Positions 55,487 through 64,000 of a DNA stretch of 64,000 nucleotides are shown piece by piece. The notes beneath the pieces are model-generated. The model saw only the letters and a list, made by a program, of their open reading frames with translations. It ran no database searches and was not told the DNA's origin. Each line of letters begins with the position of its first letter. The stretch's first letter is position 1. The DNA comes from Aristophania vespae (GTDB lineage: Bacteria; Pseudomonadota; Alphaproteobacteria; Acetobacterales; Acetobacteraceae). A program made the position numbers and the translations under genes. Location of the stretch: positions 257,001-321,000 of the forward strand of contig NZ_CP047652.1 of assembly GCF_009906835.1 (NCBI RefSeq). Reading direction: 5' to 3'.

Positions 55487-56296
55487 TTAAAAAGGGCGTG
55501 TGAGCTCATAAAGAGCAACAGCCGAAGCATTAGAGACATTTAAGCTCTCCATAGTACCAGGCATGTGAATAGAGGCAATTTCATCACAAGTCTCACGTGT
55601 AAGACGGCGCAAACCAGCCCCTTCAGCACCCAGAACAAGAGCAACGCGTCGATCACCTAACCCATCACGGCGCAGCGGTGCTCCACCCGCATCAAGCCCA
55701 ATAACCCATAAATTTTCATTTTGCAGTTGTGAAAGGGCACGAGAAAGATTTGTCTCTCTCAGTAAAGGCACAATATCAAGCCCACCTGAGGCGGCTTTTG
55801 CCATAGTGCCCGTTTCGGGCGGTGTATTGCGATCTTGAACCAAAACCGCAGCAGCGCCAAAGGCAGCAGCAGAGCGCAAAATGGCACCAATATTTCGAGG
55901 ATCAGTAACCTGGTCCAAAACTAAAACCGGCCCAGGGCGTTCAAGGGCCTCTTCAATAGTGAGGGGGGTGAGGGGAGAAACATGCAGGCATATGCCTTGG
56001 TGCACAGCCTCACGTCCGCAAAGAGAATCGAGCTGCTCACGCGTTACAATGCGTGGCTGTATTGCAGATTGCTGCGATATAGATGCAGCAGCTTCACGCG
56101 TGGCAAGAAGTTCATGCGCTGTGCGTAGAGGATTTTCTAGCGCAGCCATAACAGCATGAAGCCCATAAATCCAGTAATCTCCTCGTCCGAGAGAACTAGA
56201 ACGTTGGCGTGTTTGAACCCGTTTATTTCCTTGCCGAGACAGATCAGGCACGGAGTTAGAGGGGCGGCGAGACTGTGAAAACGATTTTTTGACCAT
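55487..56296 (-). CDS. rlmB: 23S rRNA (guanosine-2'-O)-methyltransferase RlmB-type (TrmH/SpoU)
   Basis: A SPOUT-class methyltransferase of 269 aa. A basic, low-complexity N-terminus (1-40) leads into YWIYGLHAVMAALENP (start of the SpoU substrate-binding domain). The knotted SAM-binding core has LVLDQVTDPRNIGAILRSAAAFGA (motif 1), VALVLGAEGAGLRRLTRETCD (motif 2) and IHMPGTMESLNVSNASAVALYE (motif 3). RlmB modifies G2251 of 23S rRNA. TrmH-like alternatives cannot be fully excluded. It is divergent from tRNA-Tyr. Confidence 0.92.
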   Translation of the reverse strand: MVKKSFSQSRRPSNSVPDLSRQGNKRVQTRQRSSSLGRGDYWIYGLHAVMAALENPLRTAHELLATREAAASISQQSAIQPRIVTREQLDSLCGREAVHQGICLHVSPLTPLTIEEALERPGPVLVLDQVTDPRNIGAILRSAAAFGAAAVLVQDRNTPPETGTMAKAASGGLDIVPLLRETNLSRALSQLQNENLWVIGLDAGGAPLRRDGLGDRRVALVLGAEGAGLRRLTRETCDEIASIHMPGTMESLNVSNASAVALYELTRPF

Positions 56297-56367
56297 AAAC
56301 TTCTCTATAATCGTCTTATGCTCATTGACATAGCCCGAAATGATACTTATTAAACAGTCAACCTTTT

Positions 56368-56453
56368 GGAGGGGTGCCCGAGTGGCTAAAGGGGGCGGAC
56401 TGTAAATCCGCTGGCGTACGCCTACGTTGGTTCGAATCCAACCCCCTCCACCA
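56368..56453 (+). tRNA. tRNA-Tyr (anticodon GTA)
   Basis: An 86-nt class II tRNA. GGAGGGG (56368-56374) pairs with CCCCTCC (56443-56449). The anticodon loop CTGTAAA gives GTA, a long variable arm follows, the T-loop is GGTTCGAATCC, and CCA is encoded at 56451-56453. Confidence 0.95.
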
Positions 56454-56726
56454 TTATTTTCATCATAAAATAGAAAATAATCTCATAAATGGCCAAAATA
56501 GCCAGTTTGTGATGATGGTGCCTTCAATAAAATGTAGCTTGTTAAGTACATTGAAGCCAGCAAAGGCAAATGAAATACTAACAAGAAATGACGGTTTGAT
56601 GTAGTTCTGCAAGAACGAAACTGTACAATCCTGTTCAAATACCCCGCCAGTCCTATATAAAAAAATATTCTAAAATTAGCGATATTGTAATATTTATGTG
56701 TTTTCGACACATTGTGGAATCATTAT

Positions 56727-57113
56727 ATGAAAACAATAAAATTGTCCTTTTTTATGACATCATTGCTGTTGTTGGGAGCGTGTAGTTCAAGTGGGAATGT
56801 GAGTATTAGGAAAGAAACATCGGCAACGATTGATACTAAAGTGGTTGATGGGACTACAACCAAGGATCAGGTGAGGAAACTGTTTGGTGATCCTAAAGAA
56901 ACAAGCTTTACCGATAGCGGCCATGAACTCTGGAAGTATACGTTCGAAAGAGAGCAGATTGATGCCACTAACCTCATTCCTTATTATGGAGCTTTTTCCA
57001 ATGGTACACATGGTAAGAAAAAAACATTAACCATAATTTTTGATGGCGATAAGGTTTGGCATCATGTTTTAAGTGAATCAAAAGTGCAGAAACATAGTGG
57101 TATATTTGGGTGA
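56727..57113 (+). CDS. BamE/SmpA-like lipoprotein
   Basis: 128 aa. The lipoprotein signal LSFFMTSLLLLGAC puts the lipidated Cys at about residue 19. The mature part has the SmpA/OmlA outline: VDGTTTKDQVRKLFGDPKETSFTDSGHELWKYTF, where 'G.T..qV..llG.P' and a following aromatic strand are the fold's signature. It lacks the rest of canonical BamE and is more like the phage- or plasmid-type relatives. Start taken at ATG 56727 (MKTIKLS). Alone between tRNA-Tyr and the metY-type gene. Confidence 0.75.
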   Translation: MKTIKLSFFMTSLLLLGACSSSGNVSIRKETSATIDTKVVDGTTTKDQVRKLFGDPKETSFTDSGHELWKYTFEREQIDATNLIPYYGAFSNGTHGKKKTLTIIFDGDKVWHHVLSESKVQKHSGIFG

Positions 57114-57297
57114 AAATACTCAAAATTATTTCTTTAATAAAGAATAAGCATGTATCTTTACTGATATTATAAATATTTTATGAGTTAAGATTTATGTGAG
57201 AGGCAAGAAAAATTTAAGTAGTTAGAATTTTATGTTGCAGGTCCACTCTTAAAATTACTTTTAATGATGGCCTGCACATAATTTCAGAAAACTTAAA

Positions 57298-58609
57298 CTA
57301 AGCTTTCTGAGCCTGGGCTAAAGCTTGTTCAAGATCAGCTATAATATCGTCAGGATGTTCTAACCCGACTGAAAGACGCACATAGCCAGGTGATACACCC
57401 GCAGCTTTTTGTTCAGTCGGGGTTAATTGGGAGTGAGTGGTTGAAGCAGGGTGAATGGCAAGGCTGCGTGCATCGCCAATATTAGCGACGTGATAAAGAA
57501 GCTTTAGTGAATCGATAAAGCGTTTTCCACCTTCCACGCCGTTAGACAGTTCAAACCCAACAAGTCCACCATATCTGCCGTTAAAATAGGTTTGAGCCCG
57601 TTTAAAAGTCTCTCCTTTATGTAAGGCAGGATATATTACTTTTGAAACGGCTTTGTGCCTCTTGAGGTAGTGGGCAATTAAAGCAGCATTTTCGCAATGA
57701 CGTTCCATTCTTAATGGGAGGGTTTCAACGCCTTGAATGAGCTGGAAGGCGTTAAAGGGTGATAAAGCCGCTCCTAAGTCGCGTAGCAACACAGCGCGTA
57801 GGCGTAATGCATAGGCAATAGGTCCAAATTTCTTTGCCGCTTCGCTCCAGATTAAGCCGTGATAGCTGGGGTCAGGCGTTGTTAGGAGAGGGTGGCGTTT
57901 TGGGGTTTTGTCCCAATCAAAGGTGCCACTATCAATAATAATGCCTCCGATAGATGTGCCGTGCCCCCTATATATTTGGTCGTGGAATAAATAACGATGG
58001 CGGCTCCGTGTTCCAATGGTTTGGCAATTAAGGGAGCGGCTGTATTATCGACGATAAGAGGAATATTATGTGTGCGTCCGAGTGAGGCAATTTCTGCCAA
58101 AGGAGGTACGACTAATTTAGGGTTTGGTAGCATTTCCAGATACCATCCCCTTGTGCGTTCATCACTTGCTTTTAGAAAGGCTTGAGGGTCGGAAGGATCA
58201 ACAAAGCGCACATCAATACCCATATTGCGCAGCGTATGGGTAAAGAGATTCCACGTTCCTCCGTAAATATCAGTGCTGCTGACAATATTATCTCCAGCCT
58301 GGGCAATTGTTTGAACAGCCATGGCCGAAGCTGCTTGTCCTGATGAAACAGCAACAGCAGCAACACCCCTTCTAAGGCAGCAAGACGTTGTTCAAGCACG
58401 TCTATAGTGGGGTTGCCGAGGCGGGTATAAATTGGCCCTGCTTCTTGCAAACTAAAGCGTTTGGCCGCCTGGTCACTATCTGCAAATTGGTAGGAGGTGG
58501 TTTGATGAATGGGTGGTACGACAGAGCCTGTGATTAAGTCTGCACGCCAGCCCGCATGTAGGGCTAATGTTTCTGGATGAAGGGTTTTAGGTAAGTCGTT
58601 ATCATTCAT
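57298..58609 (-). pseudogene. metY: O-acetylhomoserine aminocarboxypropyltransferase (MetY-type), two frameshifts
   Basis: A PLP enzyme of the Cys/Met metabolism class that makes homocysteine from O-acetylhomoserine and sulfide. Three frames join through one G added at the GGGG of 58366-58369, restoring [20 protein letters not shown], and one at the GGGGG of 57964-57968, restoring STTKYIGGHGTSIGGIIID with the PLP lysine in TTKY. The N-terminus [27 protein letters not shown], and the C-terminus FELSNGVEGGKRFIDSLKLLYHVANIGDARSL with PASTTHSQL, are typical of MetY. The joined length of about 437 aa is normal. It is a single gene; no riboswitch is evident in front. Confidence 0.87.
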
Positions 58610-58709
58610 AAAAGGCTCTTAAATAATAAAATTAGAAAGAAGCCTCTACGTTACGAATATTTCGAATGTTTCTTCAATCTTTGTAAGGACGTTTTATCAA
58701 AATAGTGCG

Positions 58710-59384
58710 TTATTTACGGTGTTTTGGATGGTAGAGAGTGCGAAAAATGACATCTAGCCATGGCAGGCTGATGGCATAATTATGCTCTTCGGTCATATAA
58801 TGATGCAATAAATGGTGCTTTTTGAGCCATGATAGCGGGAAGCTTTTCATGCGAAAATTATGCGTGGCGTAATGAATTGTATCATAGAGTGCATATCCCA
58901 GGAAAAACCCTGCAAAAAATGCGCTTCCAAAGCCAGCGCCGCCACACCAGATTGATACTGACCAGATAATTATGCCCACTGGGAGGGTAACGATTAGTGG
59001 CATAATCGTGCGAAGAGGGTGGTTGGGTTGGATATGATGGTTACCGTGGAAGATATAGACCATTTTTTGGAGATAGGGATTATTGCTTTTGAAGTGAAAA
59101 ATATAACGGTGCATTACATATTCAAAAAATTCCCAGACAATAATGCCTACGGCAAAGCGCCAAAGACAGCCGAGCCAGTTATGTGAATATTGGTATGTTA
59201 CATAGAGAGCCAGACACTCACCTATGATGCAAAATGTTAAAAAAGTTCTAAAAGAAATGAGGGTAAACGCTTCCATCCAATCTCGTTTAAAGATTCGTAT
59301 GGGAGGGGCTTTGCCTGAGATCTTTTTGTAACGCGAAATCTGTTCGTGTTTAGCTGGCTTTGAAGGAAAATCTGTCATGAACAT
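58710..59384 (-). CDS. Sterol desaturase/fatty acid 2-hydroxylase family membrane enzyme
   Basis: 224 aa with about four hydrophobic segments. The di-iron histidine boxes are complete: FFEYVMHRYIFHF (HxxxxH), HGNHHIQPNHP (HxxHH), and near the C-terminus HYATHNF and KKHHLLHHY. This spacing is that of FA2H/ScsG7-like hydroxylases, which add a 2-OH to the fatty acids of sphingolipids or ornithine lipids; 2-hydroxy acids are typical of acetic acid bacteria. Whether its substrate is free or bound acyl chain is unknown. Start: ATG 59384, or 59378. Confidence 0.88.
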   Translation of the reverse strand: MFMTDFPSKPAKHEQISRYKKISGKAPPIRIFKRDWMEAFTLISFRTFLTFCIIGECLALYVTYQYSHNWLGCLWRFAVGIIVWEFFEYVMHRYIFHFKSNNPYLQKMVYIFHGNHHIQPNHPLRTIMPLIVTLPVGIIIWSVSIWCGGAGFGSAFFAGFFLGYALYDTIHYATHNFRMKSFPLSWLKKHHLLHHYMTEEHNYAISLPWLDVIFRTLYHPKHRK

Positions 59385-59618
59385 CCGGCTAAAAGAAATC
59401 GTGGATCACAAATGATTTTGAGAATAGCATAATATATCAAATATATTTATGTATAAATTTTATAAAGAAGACTTCTGTCATAAATGTGGTTTTTTTTCGT
59501 ACAAAAAGATATTTAATCGCCCAAATTTAAGCCCTAATTTATTAAAGTTTCCTTAAATAACTTTCTTATATGACTCAAAAGAAAGTTTACAATATAGAGC
59601 TGCAACGTAAAGGAGACC

Positions 59619-61103
59619 TTGGCGCCAATGTTATTGCAAAGCATCTCTCATGATAAACTGGCCCTTTTAATTTTGGTCATTGGGGCCTTGATTTTGGGAG
59701 AAATAATAGATTTCTTTGCAAAACCGCGGCTAGGGTTTCGCTCTATTCGTAAGCTGGCATTGCGCTTCTTACCTCTTTTGTTACTGAGTAGCCTCTTGCT
59801 TGTTATGACTGGCTCGGTGAGTGTTGCTCTTTTGCTTACGGGAGCTTTGCTTCTGGTACTAGTGATTGGGTCAAATCTGAAATTAAGATTACTCAATGAG
59901 CCACTTGTTTTTACTGATCTCACTTTATTAGCGGCTTTTGTTAAACATCCCCGTTTTTATCTTCAGGCTATTCCTGTTTTTGTGCGCTGGTTGTCTCTCT
60001 CAGCCCTTGTGCTTTTAATTTTAATGTTAATTTGGGCGTCAAATGGCCAGATTATTATACGGATAGAAGGTGCGGTTTTAGCTATTCTTTCGGCTGTCAG
60101 CCTAAAGTTGATTCTTGAAGCGCAAAGTGATCCTGGCCTATTTCCGCCTGATTTATGGGCGGACATGCAACGTGATGGCCTGTTACCAACTTTATTGCTT
60201 TATGTTCGTCGTTGGAAAAATTTGCCGCCTTTATCTGCTCGTCCTTTGCCTCAAATTGGATTAGAGGCGGTTGGTCAAGCTCCAGATATTGTCATAATTG
60301 TGCAGTGCGAGTCCTTTGCTGAGCCATCTGTTCTTAATCCCCAGTGGGAAACCTTACCTACTCTGGCTCGTGCCCGCGATGAAGCTATACAGTGGGGGGA
60401 GCTTCATCCTAGTGGGTTTGGGGCTTATACAATGCGAAGTGAGTATGGTGTCTTATGTGGTGATGAAAATGAAGCGCTCTCATATCGCTTATTTGATCCC
60501 TTTTTGACTGCGGCTCAAACGCCTTCTCATGGTTTGGCAAATCAGCTTAGCTTGTTATATGAAAAAAGACTTTTCCTTCATCCTTATGATCTTAATTTTT
60601 ACAATCGCCGGGAGCTAATGCCTCAACTTGGTTTTACCTCTCTCATAGGAGGTGAGGCTTTTACTGAACAAGATAAGATTGGCGATTATGTAAGTGATGC
60701 GTCTCTTGCTCACTATCTTTTACAAACAGTGCAAAAACATGATCGGTTTTTGGCTTATTGCGTCACGATAGAAAATCATGGTCCCTGGAAAGATGGTCGT
60801 TTGGGTCTGGTCAAAGGGTCTGATGCATGGCGTGAGCATGCTCAGCATAGTGATGAAATGCTCTCAAATTTATGTGACGGTCTTAAAGCGAGTGGCAAAG
60901 ATGCCTTGCTTGTTTTTTTCGGTGATCATCGTCCGGCTTTAGGACCTTTACCGCCTCAGCCCCATGTTTCTCGTACAACCCCCTATGTCATGTTGCGTTT
61001 CAATGAAGGTAAGAGTGTAAAATTACCATCATCTCAAGAAAATGTGCCTCTAACCATGGCTGAATTACATCATACTATTATACGTACCATTATGAATAAA
61101 TGA
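59619..61103 (+). CDS. LTA synthase family (alkaline phosphatase superfamily) phosphotransferase
   Basis: About 494 aa. Four to five N-terminal membrane helices (about 15-165) precede a periplasmic sulfatase-fold domain. Its visible parts are DIVIIVQCESFAEPS (first metal strand; C or T usually follows), the nucleophile region PSGFGAYTMRSEYGVLCG with a threonine, ENHGPWKDGR (His-metal site) and FFGDHRPALG. The family transfers phosphoglycerol or phosphoethanolamine onto glycans or lipids (OpgB/LtaS group). Which one is unknown here; a Gram-negative cell makes osmoregulated glucans or capsule decoration plausible. TTG 59619 (AGGAG 4 nt before) and ATG 59628 compete as start. Confidence 0.82.
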   Translation: MAPMLLQSISHDKLALLILVIGALILGEIIDFFAKPRLGFRSIRKLALRFLPLLLLSSLLLVMTGSVSVALLLTGALLLVLVIGSNLKLRLLNEPLVFTDLTLLAAFVKHPRFYLQAIPVFVRWLSLSALVLLILMLIWASNGQIIIRIEGAVLAILSAVSLKLILEAQSDPGLFPPDLWADMQRDGLLPTLLLYVRRWKNLPPLSARPLPQIGLEAVGQAPDIVIIVQCESFAEPSVLNPQWETLPTLARARDEAIQWGELHPSGFGAYTMRSEYGVLCGDENEALSYRLFDPFLTAAQTPSHGLANQLSLLYEKRLFLHPYDLNFYNRRELMPQLGFTSLIGGEAFTEQDKIGDYVSDASLAHYLLQTVQKHDRFLAYCVTIENHGPWKDGRLGLVKGSDAWREHAQHSDEMLSNLCDGLKASGKDALLVFFGDHRPALGPLPPQPHVSRTTPYVMLRFNEGKSVKLPSSQENVPLTMAELHHTIIRTIMNK

Positions 61104-61128
61104 GGTGACAGGTTGAGTTCAGCCACAG

Positions 61129-61178
61129 GTAACCGTCTCGATAATAACTATGACCTCATGAGTCATGACGGTTACTTT
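61129..61178 (+). terminator. Composite hairpin after the LTA-synthase-like gene
   Basis: Outer arms GTAACCGTC/GACGGTTAC (61129-61137 and 61167-61175) enclose an inner ATGAC/GTCAT stem (61150-61154, 61162-61166). TTT follows. Probable terminator of the plus-strand gene. Confidence 0.4.
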
Positions 61179-61205
61179 GTTTAAATTACATAATGTGAAT
61201 TATAT

Positions 61206-61245
61206 AAAAAAGCGGGGCGAAACATGATGTTTCACCCCGCTTTTT
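61206..61245 (-). terminator. Terminator of the polysaccharide export gene
   Basis: GCGGGG-x-GAAACA pairs with TGTTTC-x-CCCCGC (61212-61224 and 61228-61240, one mismatch), flanked by A- and T-runs on both sides. Confidence 0.85.
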
Positions 61246-61267
61246 AGGTCTTCTTTAGTCTTGCATT

Positions 61268-62443
61268 TTACCTGACAGCATAAAGTCCTGCCGTTGTGCC
61301 TTCACCCAGTAAGGTTCCAATCAACATATTGATTTTGAAGAAGCGTGTTGATGGTGCATCGGTAATGAGAATGGCATCATGATCCTTAACAGGTATCCTC
61401 TGGGCGAGGAAATATTGGGTTGGGTTCATAAGGTCAATTTCATAGGCGACAGGTGCTGAGTGATGTCCAGCCTTAACAGGGATACCTAAACGGTTACAGA
61501 CTTCTTCATTTTCATAACGAATGAGATAAACACCATTTGGATCGGCCCGACTATCAGCTGGCCCACCGATACGTGCCAGAGCTCCTGCTAAAGTAAGAGT
61601 GGCTGTGCCAAACTTAACTTCGTTACGTTCTTGCGTTTGTCCAATAGCACCAAAGGCTGTGAAAGTACGTGGCTGATAAATTACTCGAATACGGTCACCT
61701 GGATCAACGCGGATATCTTCCTCAGGGTGGTTCTCCAGAGTTGCAAGATCTGTAGCCCCCAATCGACCACGTCTCACGAGCTCAATTTCGGTGTCCTGAG
61801 GCGCATATTTTGCGCCGCCAGCGATAGCAACAACATCAGAGAGATGTTCGTCAGCAAGAGATAAAATAACGCGACCAGGTTTGGAGACTTCACCGGAGAC
61901 AATGACAGTATTGTTGATGTCTTTCTGAATACGGACCATCACTTGTGGATTTTGTGATTTTCCTTTCAGACTTTTTTGAATCATGGTGGCCACCTGGCTG
62001 GGTGTTTTCCCTTTTACCTTTAGATGACCTGCATATGGCACCATAATAGTACCGTCATTTTCGACTTGTGTAGGAGGAAGCTCCTGGCTGGTAATATGTG
62101 GCGGAACCATTGTTCCGCTGCCACTGGCGCTGGTGCTGCCAATATTATGATCGGCATTAGAAAACAGGCTGCTACCAAGCTCAAAGATTGTAATACCAAG
62201 CATATCTCCCGCACCGATGCGATCATTGCCGGTGGTACGGACATCACCTTTTTGCAAAGTAGAGATAAGCGGTTGAATTTCCGAAGCTAAAATATTGGCA
62301 ACTTCGGGCGTCATAGAGACTAATTTATAGTCCAGATTTGCCTTATTTGCCTTGGATTTTGTGTAACCGCGCACTTGCCCCTGCGTAGGGCTGGAACGCG
62401 GCATCCAGGAACAACCGGTAAGGAGTAACGCTAATATACCCAC
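61268..62443 (-). CDS. Wza/KpsD-like polysaccharide export outer-membrane lipoprotein
   Basis: 391 aa. A very short signal with lipobox LLTGC (Cys11), then the PES domain (about 70-160: GAGDMLGITIFELGSSLF and GTIMVPYAGHLKVKGKTPSQVATMI), an SLBB domain (NTVIVSGEVSKPGRVILSLADEHLSDVVAIAGG), a second SLBB-like stretch (TLAGALARIGGPADSRADPNGVYLIR) and the end (AILITDAPSTRF). It forms the outer-membrane export channel for capsule or exopolysaccharide. It begins with GTG; in-frame extension upstream meets a stop after ten codons with no better start. Together with the kpsT- and kpsM-like genes upstream it forms a group-2-like export set. Confidence 0.85.
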   Translation of the reverse strand: MGILALLLTGCSWMPRSSPTQGQVRGYTKSKANKANLDYKLVSMTPEVANILASEIQPLISTLQKGDVRTTGNDRIGAGDMLGITIFELGSSLFSNADHNIGSTSASGSGTMVPPHITSQELPPTQVENDGTIMVPYAGHLKVKGKTPSQVATMIQKSLKGKSQNPQVMVRIQKDINNTVIVSGEVSKPGRVILSLADEHLSDVVAIAGGAKYAPQDTEIELVRRGRLGATDLATLENHPEEDIRVDPGDRIRVIYQPRTFTAFGAIGQTQERNEVKFGTATLTLAGALARIGGPADSRADPNGVYLIRYENEEVCNRLGIPVKAGHHSAPVAYEIDLMNPTQYFLAQRIPVKDHDAILITDAPSTRFFKINMLIGTLLGEGTTAGLYAVR

Positions 62444-62718
62444 AGCCCTATAGATAAGGAGAAAGAGTTCTTAGGTTTATGTGAAGCAATTTTCCTGTTT
62501 AAAGAGGCTGACATTACGCGTTCTCATAGTTTGTCTAGGGACACGCCGGTGAAAATAATTTCTTGGGCGATAAAAAGCACTAATTTATTTGATTAATGCA
62601 AAAGCTCCGGAATTGAAATTCTATGTCATTGCGAAAGACCTTTCGGTTGAGTGAAATATAAAGCCAGGATTTTGGAATAGCTGTTTTGGGCAAAATAGCG
62701 CGAAGGAATTATTTTTTT

Positions 62719-63366
62719 TCATAGTGAGTTATAAACCTCGATACCTTCATCAACGCTGCTAAAATCATGTAACTTTTTGTCATATATCACAGCGCTCCGT
62801 GAGCATGTTTCACGGATGAAGCCCATATCATGTGATACGATAATCAGAGCACGATCTGAACGTTTGACAAAAAGTTCATCTTGGCATTTTTTTGCAAATT
62901 TTGCGTCACCCACCATAATCACTTCATCGATTAAATAGGCATCAAACTCAATGATAACAGAAAGGGCAAATGCCAGGCGTGCGCGCATGCCAGATGAATA
63001 AGTTTTAACAGGGTCTAAAAGCTGTGAGCCAAGCTCGGCAAATTCATCGACATAATCACGGGCACTTTTATAGTCGAGATTATAAATTCGCGATATAAAC
63101 CGCAAATTATCAAGACCGCTCAAACTTCCTTGGAAGGCTCCACCAAAGGCTAATGGCCAGGATACACTCATATCGCGTTCAATACGGCCTGCTGTTGGTA
63201 ATTCTACACCACCAATAATCCTAATTAATGTAGATTTTCCAGCTCCATTACGGCCCAGAACCCCTACTTTCTCACCGCGCTCCATCTGAAAATTTATTCC
63301 ATCAAGAACCCGTTTTTTCCCGCGTTCAACGTGGTAATCCTTGATGATATCGATGCATCTAATCAT
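62719..63366 (-). CDS. Capsule/O-antigen export ABC ATPase (KpsT/CtrD-like)
   Basis: 215 aa. Walker A GRNGAGKSTLIR (about residues 38-49), Q-loop region FGGAFQGSLSGLDN, ABC signature TYSSGMRARLAFALS, Walker B AYLIDEV, and the switch histidine in LIIVSHDMG are all seen. The sequence matches the KpsT/CtrD/VexC group that energises polysaccharide export; its 'YSSGM' signature is typical. It starts 12 nt after the permease gene ends. Confidence 0.92.
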   Translation of the reverse strand: MIRCIDIIKDYHVERGKKRVLDGINFQMERGEKVGVLGRNGAGKSTLIRIIGGVELPTAGRIERDMSVSWPLAFGGAFQGSLSGLDNLRFISRIYNLDYKSARDYVDEFAELGSQLLDPVKTYSSGMRARLAFALSVIIEFDAYLIDEVIMVGDAKFAKKCQDELFVKRSDRALIIVSHDMGFIRETCSRSAVIYDKKLHDFSSVDEGIEVYNSL

Positions 63367-63378
63367 GGAAGAACGCTC

Positions 63379-64000
63379 TTAATTGAGGAAGATATAACGG
63401 CGCACTCTTAGTGTAAGATATAAGCCGATAATAAGCAAAATGACGTTAATCCAGCATGTATAAAATATATCATAGTGAGCATGACTATTCAGTCCAAATT
63501 GCCCAGCACGGATCATTTCAATACTTTCCTGGCTAGGAGACCACATTATGGCCCAACGATATTGCGGCGGAAACCAATCGACCATAATAAAAGCTCCCGT
63601 AAAGGGGAGACTTAAATAGCCAAATACACCAAGAAATTTTTCCAAAAGCTCGGACATTTCAGTTAATGCTGCAAAGATCAGCGCAGTGTTAAAACTGAAA
63701 AGCATGTGAAAAAGCAGTCCTAACCAGAGAAGAGATGGCTCTTCGGGTAACTCCATATAGCCCGTAGATACGGCTGCGGCAAAAACAAGCACACCTGCCA
63801 TCATAGTGCCGATAATTTCAAGAAAACTTCGCGCTATGATGATATCAAGCGGAGTTACCTGTCTATGAAAAAGAAGACTCCCATTGGCTTCAAAAGCCTT
63901 GACAGAGCGGGCCATGCAGTGGCGCCACATTGTAAGAGGAATGTAACCTGTAACGACCATAGCCGTCATAGGTAAACCATGCTCGTGCGAAGGACGGATT
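63379..64000 (-). CDS. Capsule/O-antigen export ABC permease (KpsM/CtrC-like), 5' end beyond window
   Basis: The frame stays open to the window edge, reading ...RPSHEHGLPMTAMVVTGYIPLTMWR, so the true start lies past 64000 and only about 207 residues are seen. The ABC-2-type segments remain: IIARSFLEIIGTMMAGVLVF, LLFHMLFSFNTALIFAALTE, FLGVFGYLSLPFTGAFIM, and a last helix before RVRRYIFLN. 'WSPSQESIEMIRAGQFG' is the family's periplasmic turn ('NP..h..e..R...f'). KpsM-type permeases move polysaccharide, or lipid-linked glycan, across the inner membrane with KpsT. Confidence 0.9.
   Translation of the reverse strand, partial: IRPSHEHGLPMTAMVVTGYIPLTMWRHCMARSVKAFEANGSLLFHRQVTPLDIIIARSFLEIIGTMMAGVLVFAAAVSTGYMELPEEPSLLWLGLLFHMLFSFNTALIFAALTEMSELLEKFLGVFGYLSLPFTGAFIMVDWFPPQYRWAIMWSPSQESIEMIRAGQFGLNSHAHYDIFYTCWINVILLIIGLYLTLRVRRYIFLN

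Noticed and set aside
57964-58369. Programmed ribosomal frameshifting in the metY-type gene
   Set aside because: The sites are plain G runs without a slippery heptamer or a downstream pseudoknot, and the same lesion recurs in unrelated genes.

Overview
This window comes from an alphaproteobacterium, most probably a moderately AT-rich member of the Acetobacteraceae (acetic acid bacteria and insect-gut relatives). The evidence is a GcrA cell-cycle regulator, a bactofilin, an RpoH that keeps its RpoH box, a 'zinc-less' DksA, alphaproteobacterial AddAB, and a hopanoid side-chain locus (hpnH, hpnI, hpnJ, hpnK, hpnM). It is a core-chromosome segment. I see no prophage, CRISPR array, rRNA operon or intact insertion sequence.

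Layout. 1-3.6 kb: 3' end of a probable hflX, a frameshifted SulP anion transporter, tRNA-His and a large membrane-anchored protein of unknown function. 3.6-6.6 kb: rplM-rpsI, ilvE and a small membrane protein. 6.6-9.8 kb (minus strand): a broken Sel1-repeat gene, tRNA-Leu, and an operon of a periplasmic binding protein, a YcgN-type protein and a YgjP-type metalloprotease. 9.9-13.8 kb: a YqjD/YqjE-like envelope pair and a DUF1656-HlyD-outer-membrane-factor efflux set. 13.7-17.6 kb: a glycosyltransferase, a J-domain co-chaperone between two tiny genes, and a POT peptide transporter. 17.8-22.3 kb: queF, typA, a monooxygenase-fold protein and a ferredoxin/flavodoxin-NADP reductase. 23.2-32.9 kb: tsaE-addB-addA, thioredoxin, RNase D and gcrA. 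33-42.7 kb: bactofilin, a PfkB sugar/nucleoside kinase, the hpn cluster, a CNNM/CorC transporter and dksA. 42.7-48.4 kb: tRNA-Thr, an ArsC-like protein, an amino-acid permease, an unusual membrane-tethered XseA-like protein and a glycosyltransferase/lipoprotein pair. 48.5-56.3 kb: gap-pgk, rpoH, rluD, a small membrane protein, an ArsR regulator with an OYE-family reductase, and rlmB. 56.3-64 kb: tRNA-Tyr, a BamE-like lipoprotein, a frameshifted metY-type gene, a fatty-acid hydroxylase, an LTA-synthase-like phosphotransferase and a capsule-export set (wza/kpsD-like, kpsT-like, kpsM-like, the last running off the end).

Much of the window serves the envelope: hopanoid tailoring, lipid hydroxylation, polysaccharide export, glycosyltransferases and several lipoproteins.

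The most striking feature is that nine genes are broken by eleven single-base frameshifts. Every one is repaired by adding one G or C to a run of 4-6 G/C. Broken genes include addA, addB, rnd, metY, the DnaJ-like gene, the reductase, SulP, the efflux outer-membrane factor and the Sel1 gene. The uniformity points first to homopolymer under-calling in the assembly. True decay or G-tract slippage is the alternative. I report these loci as one joined gene each.
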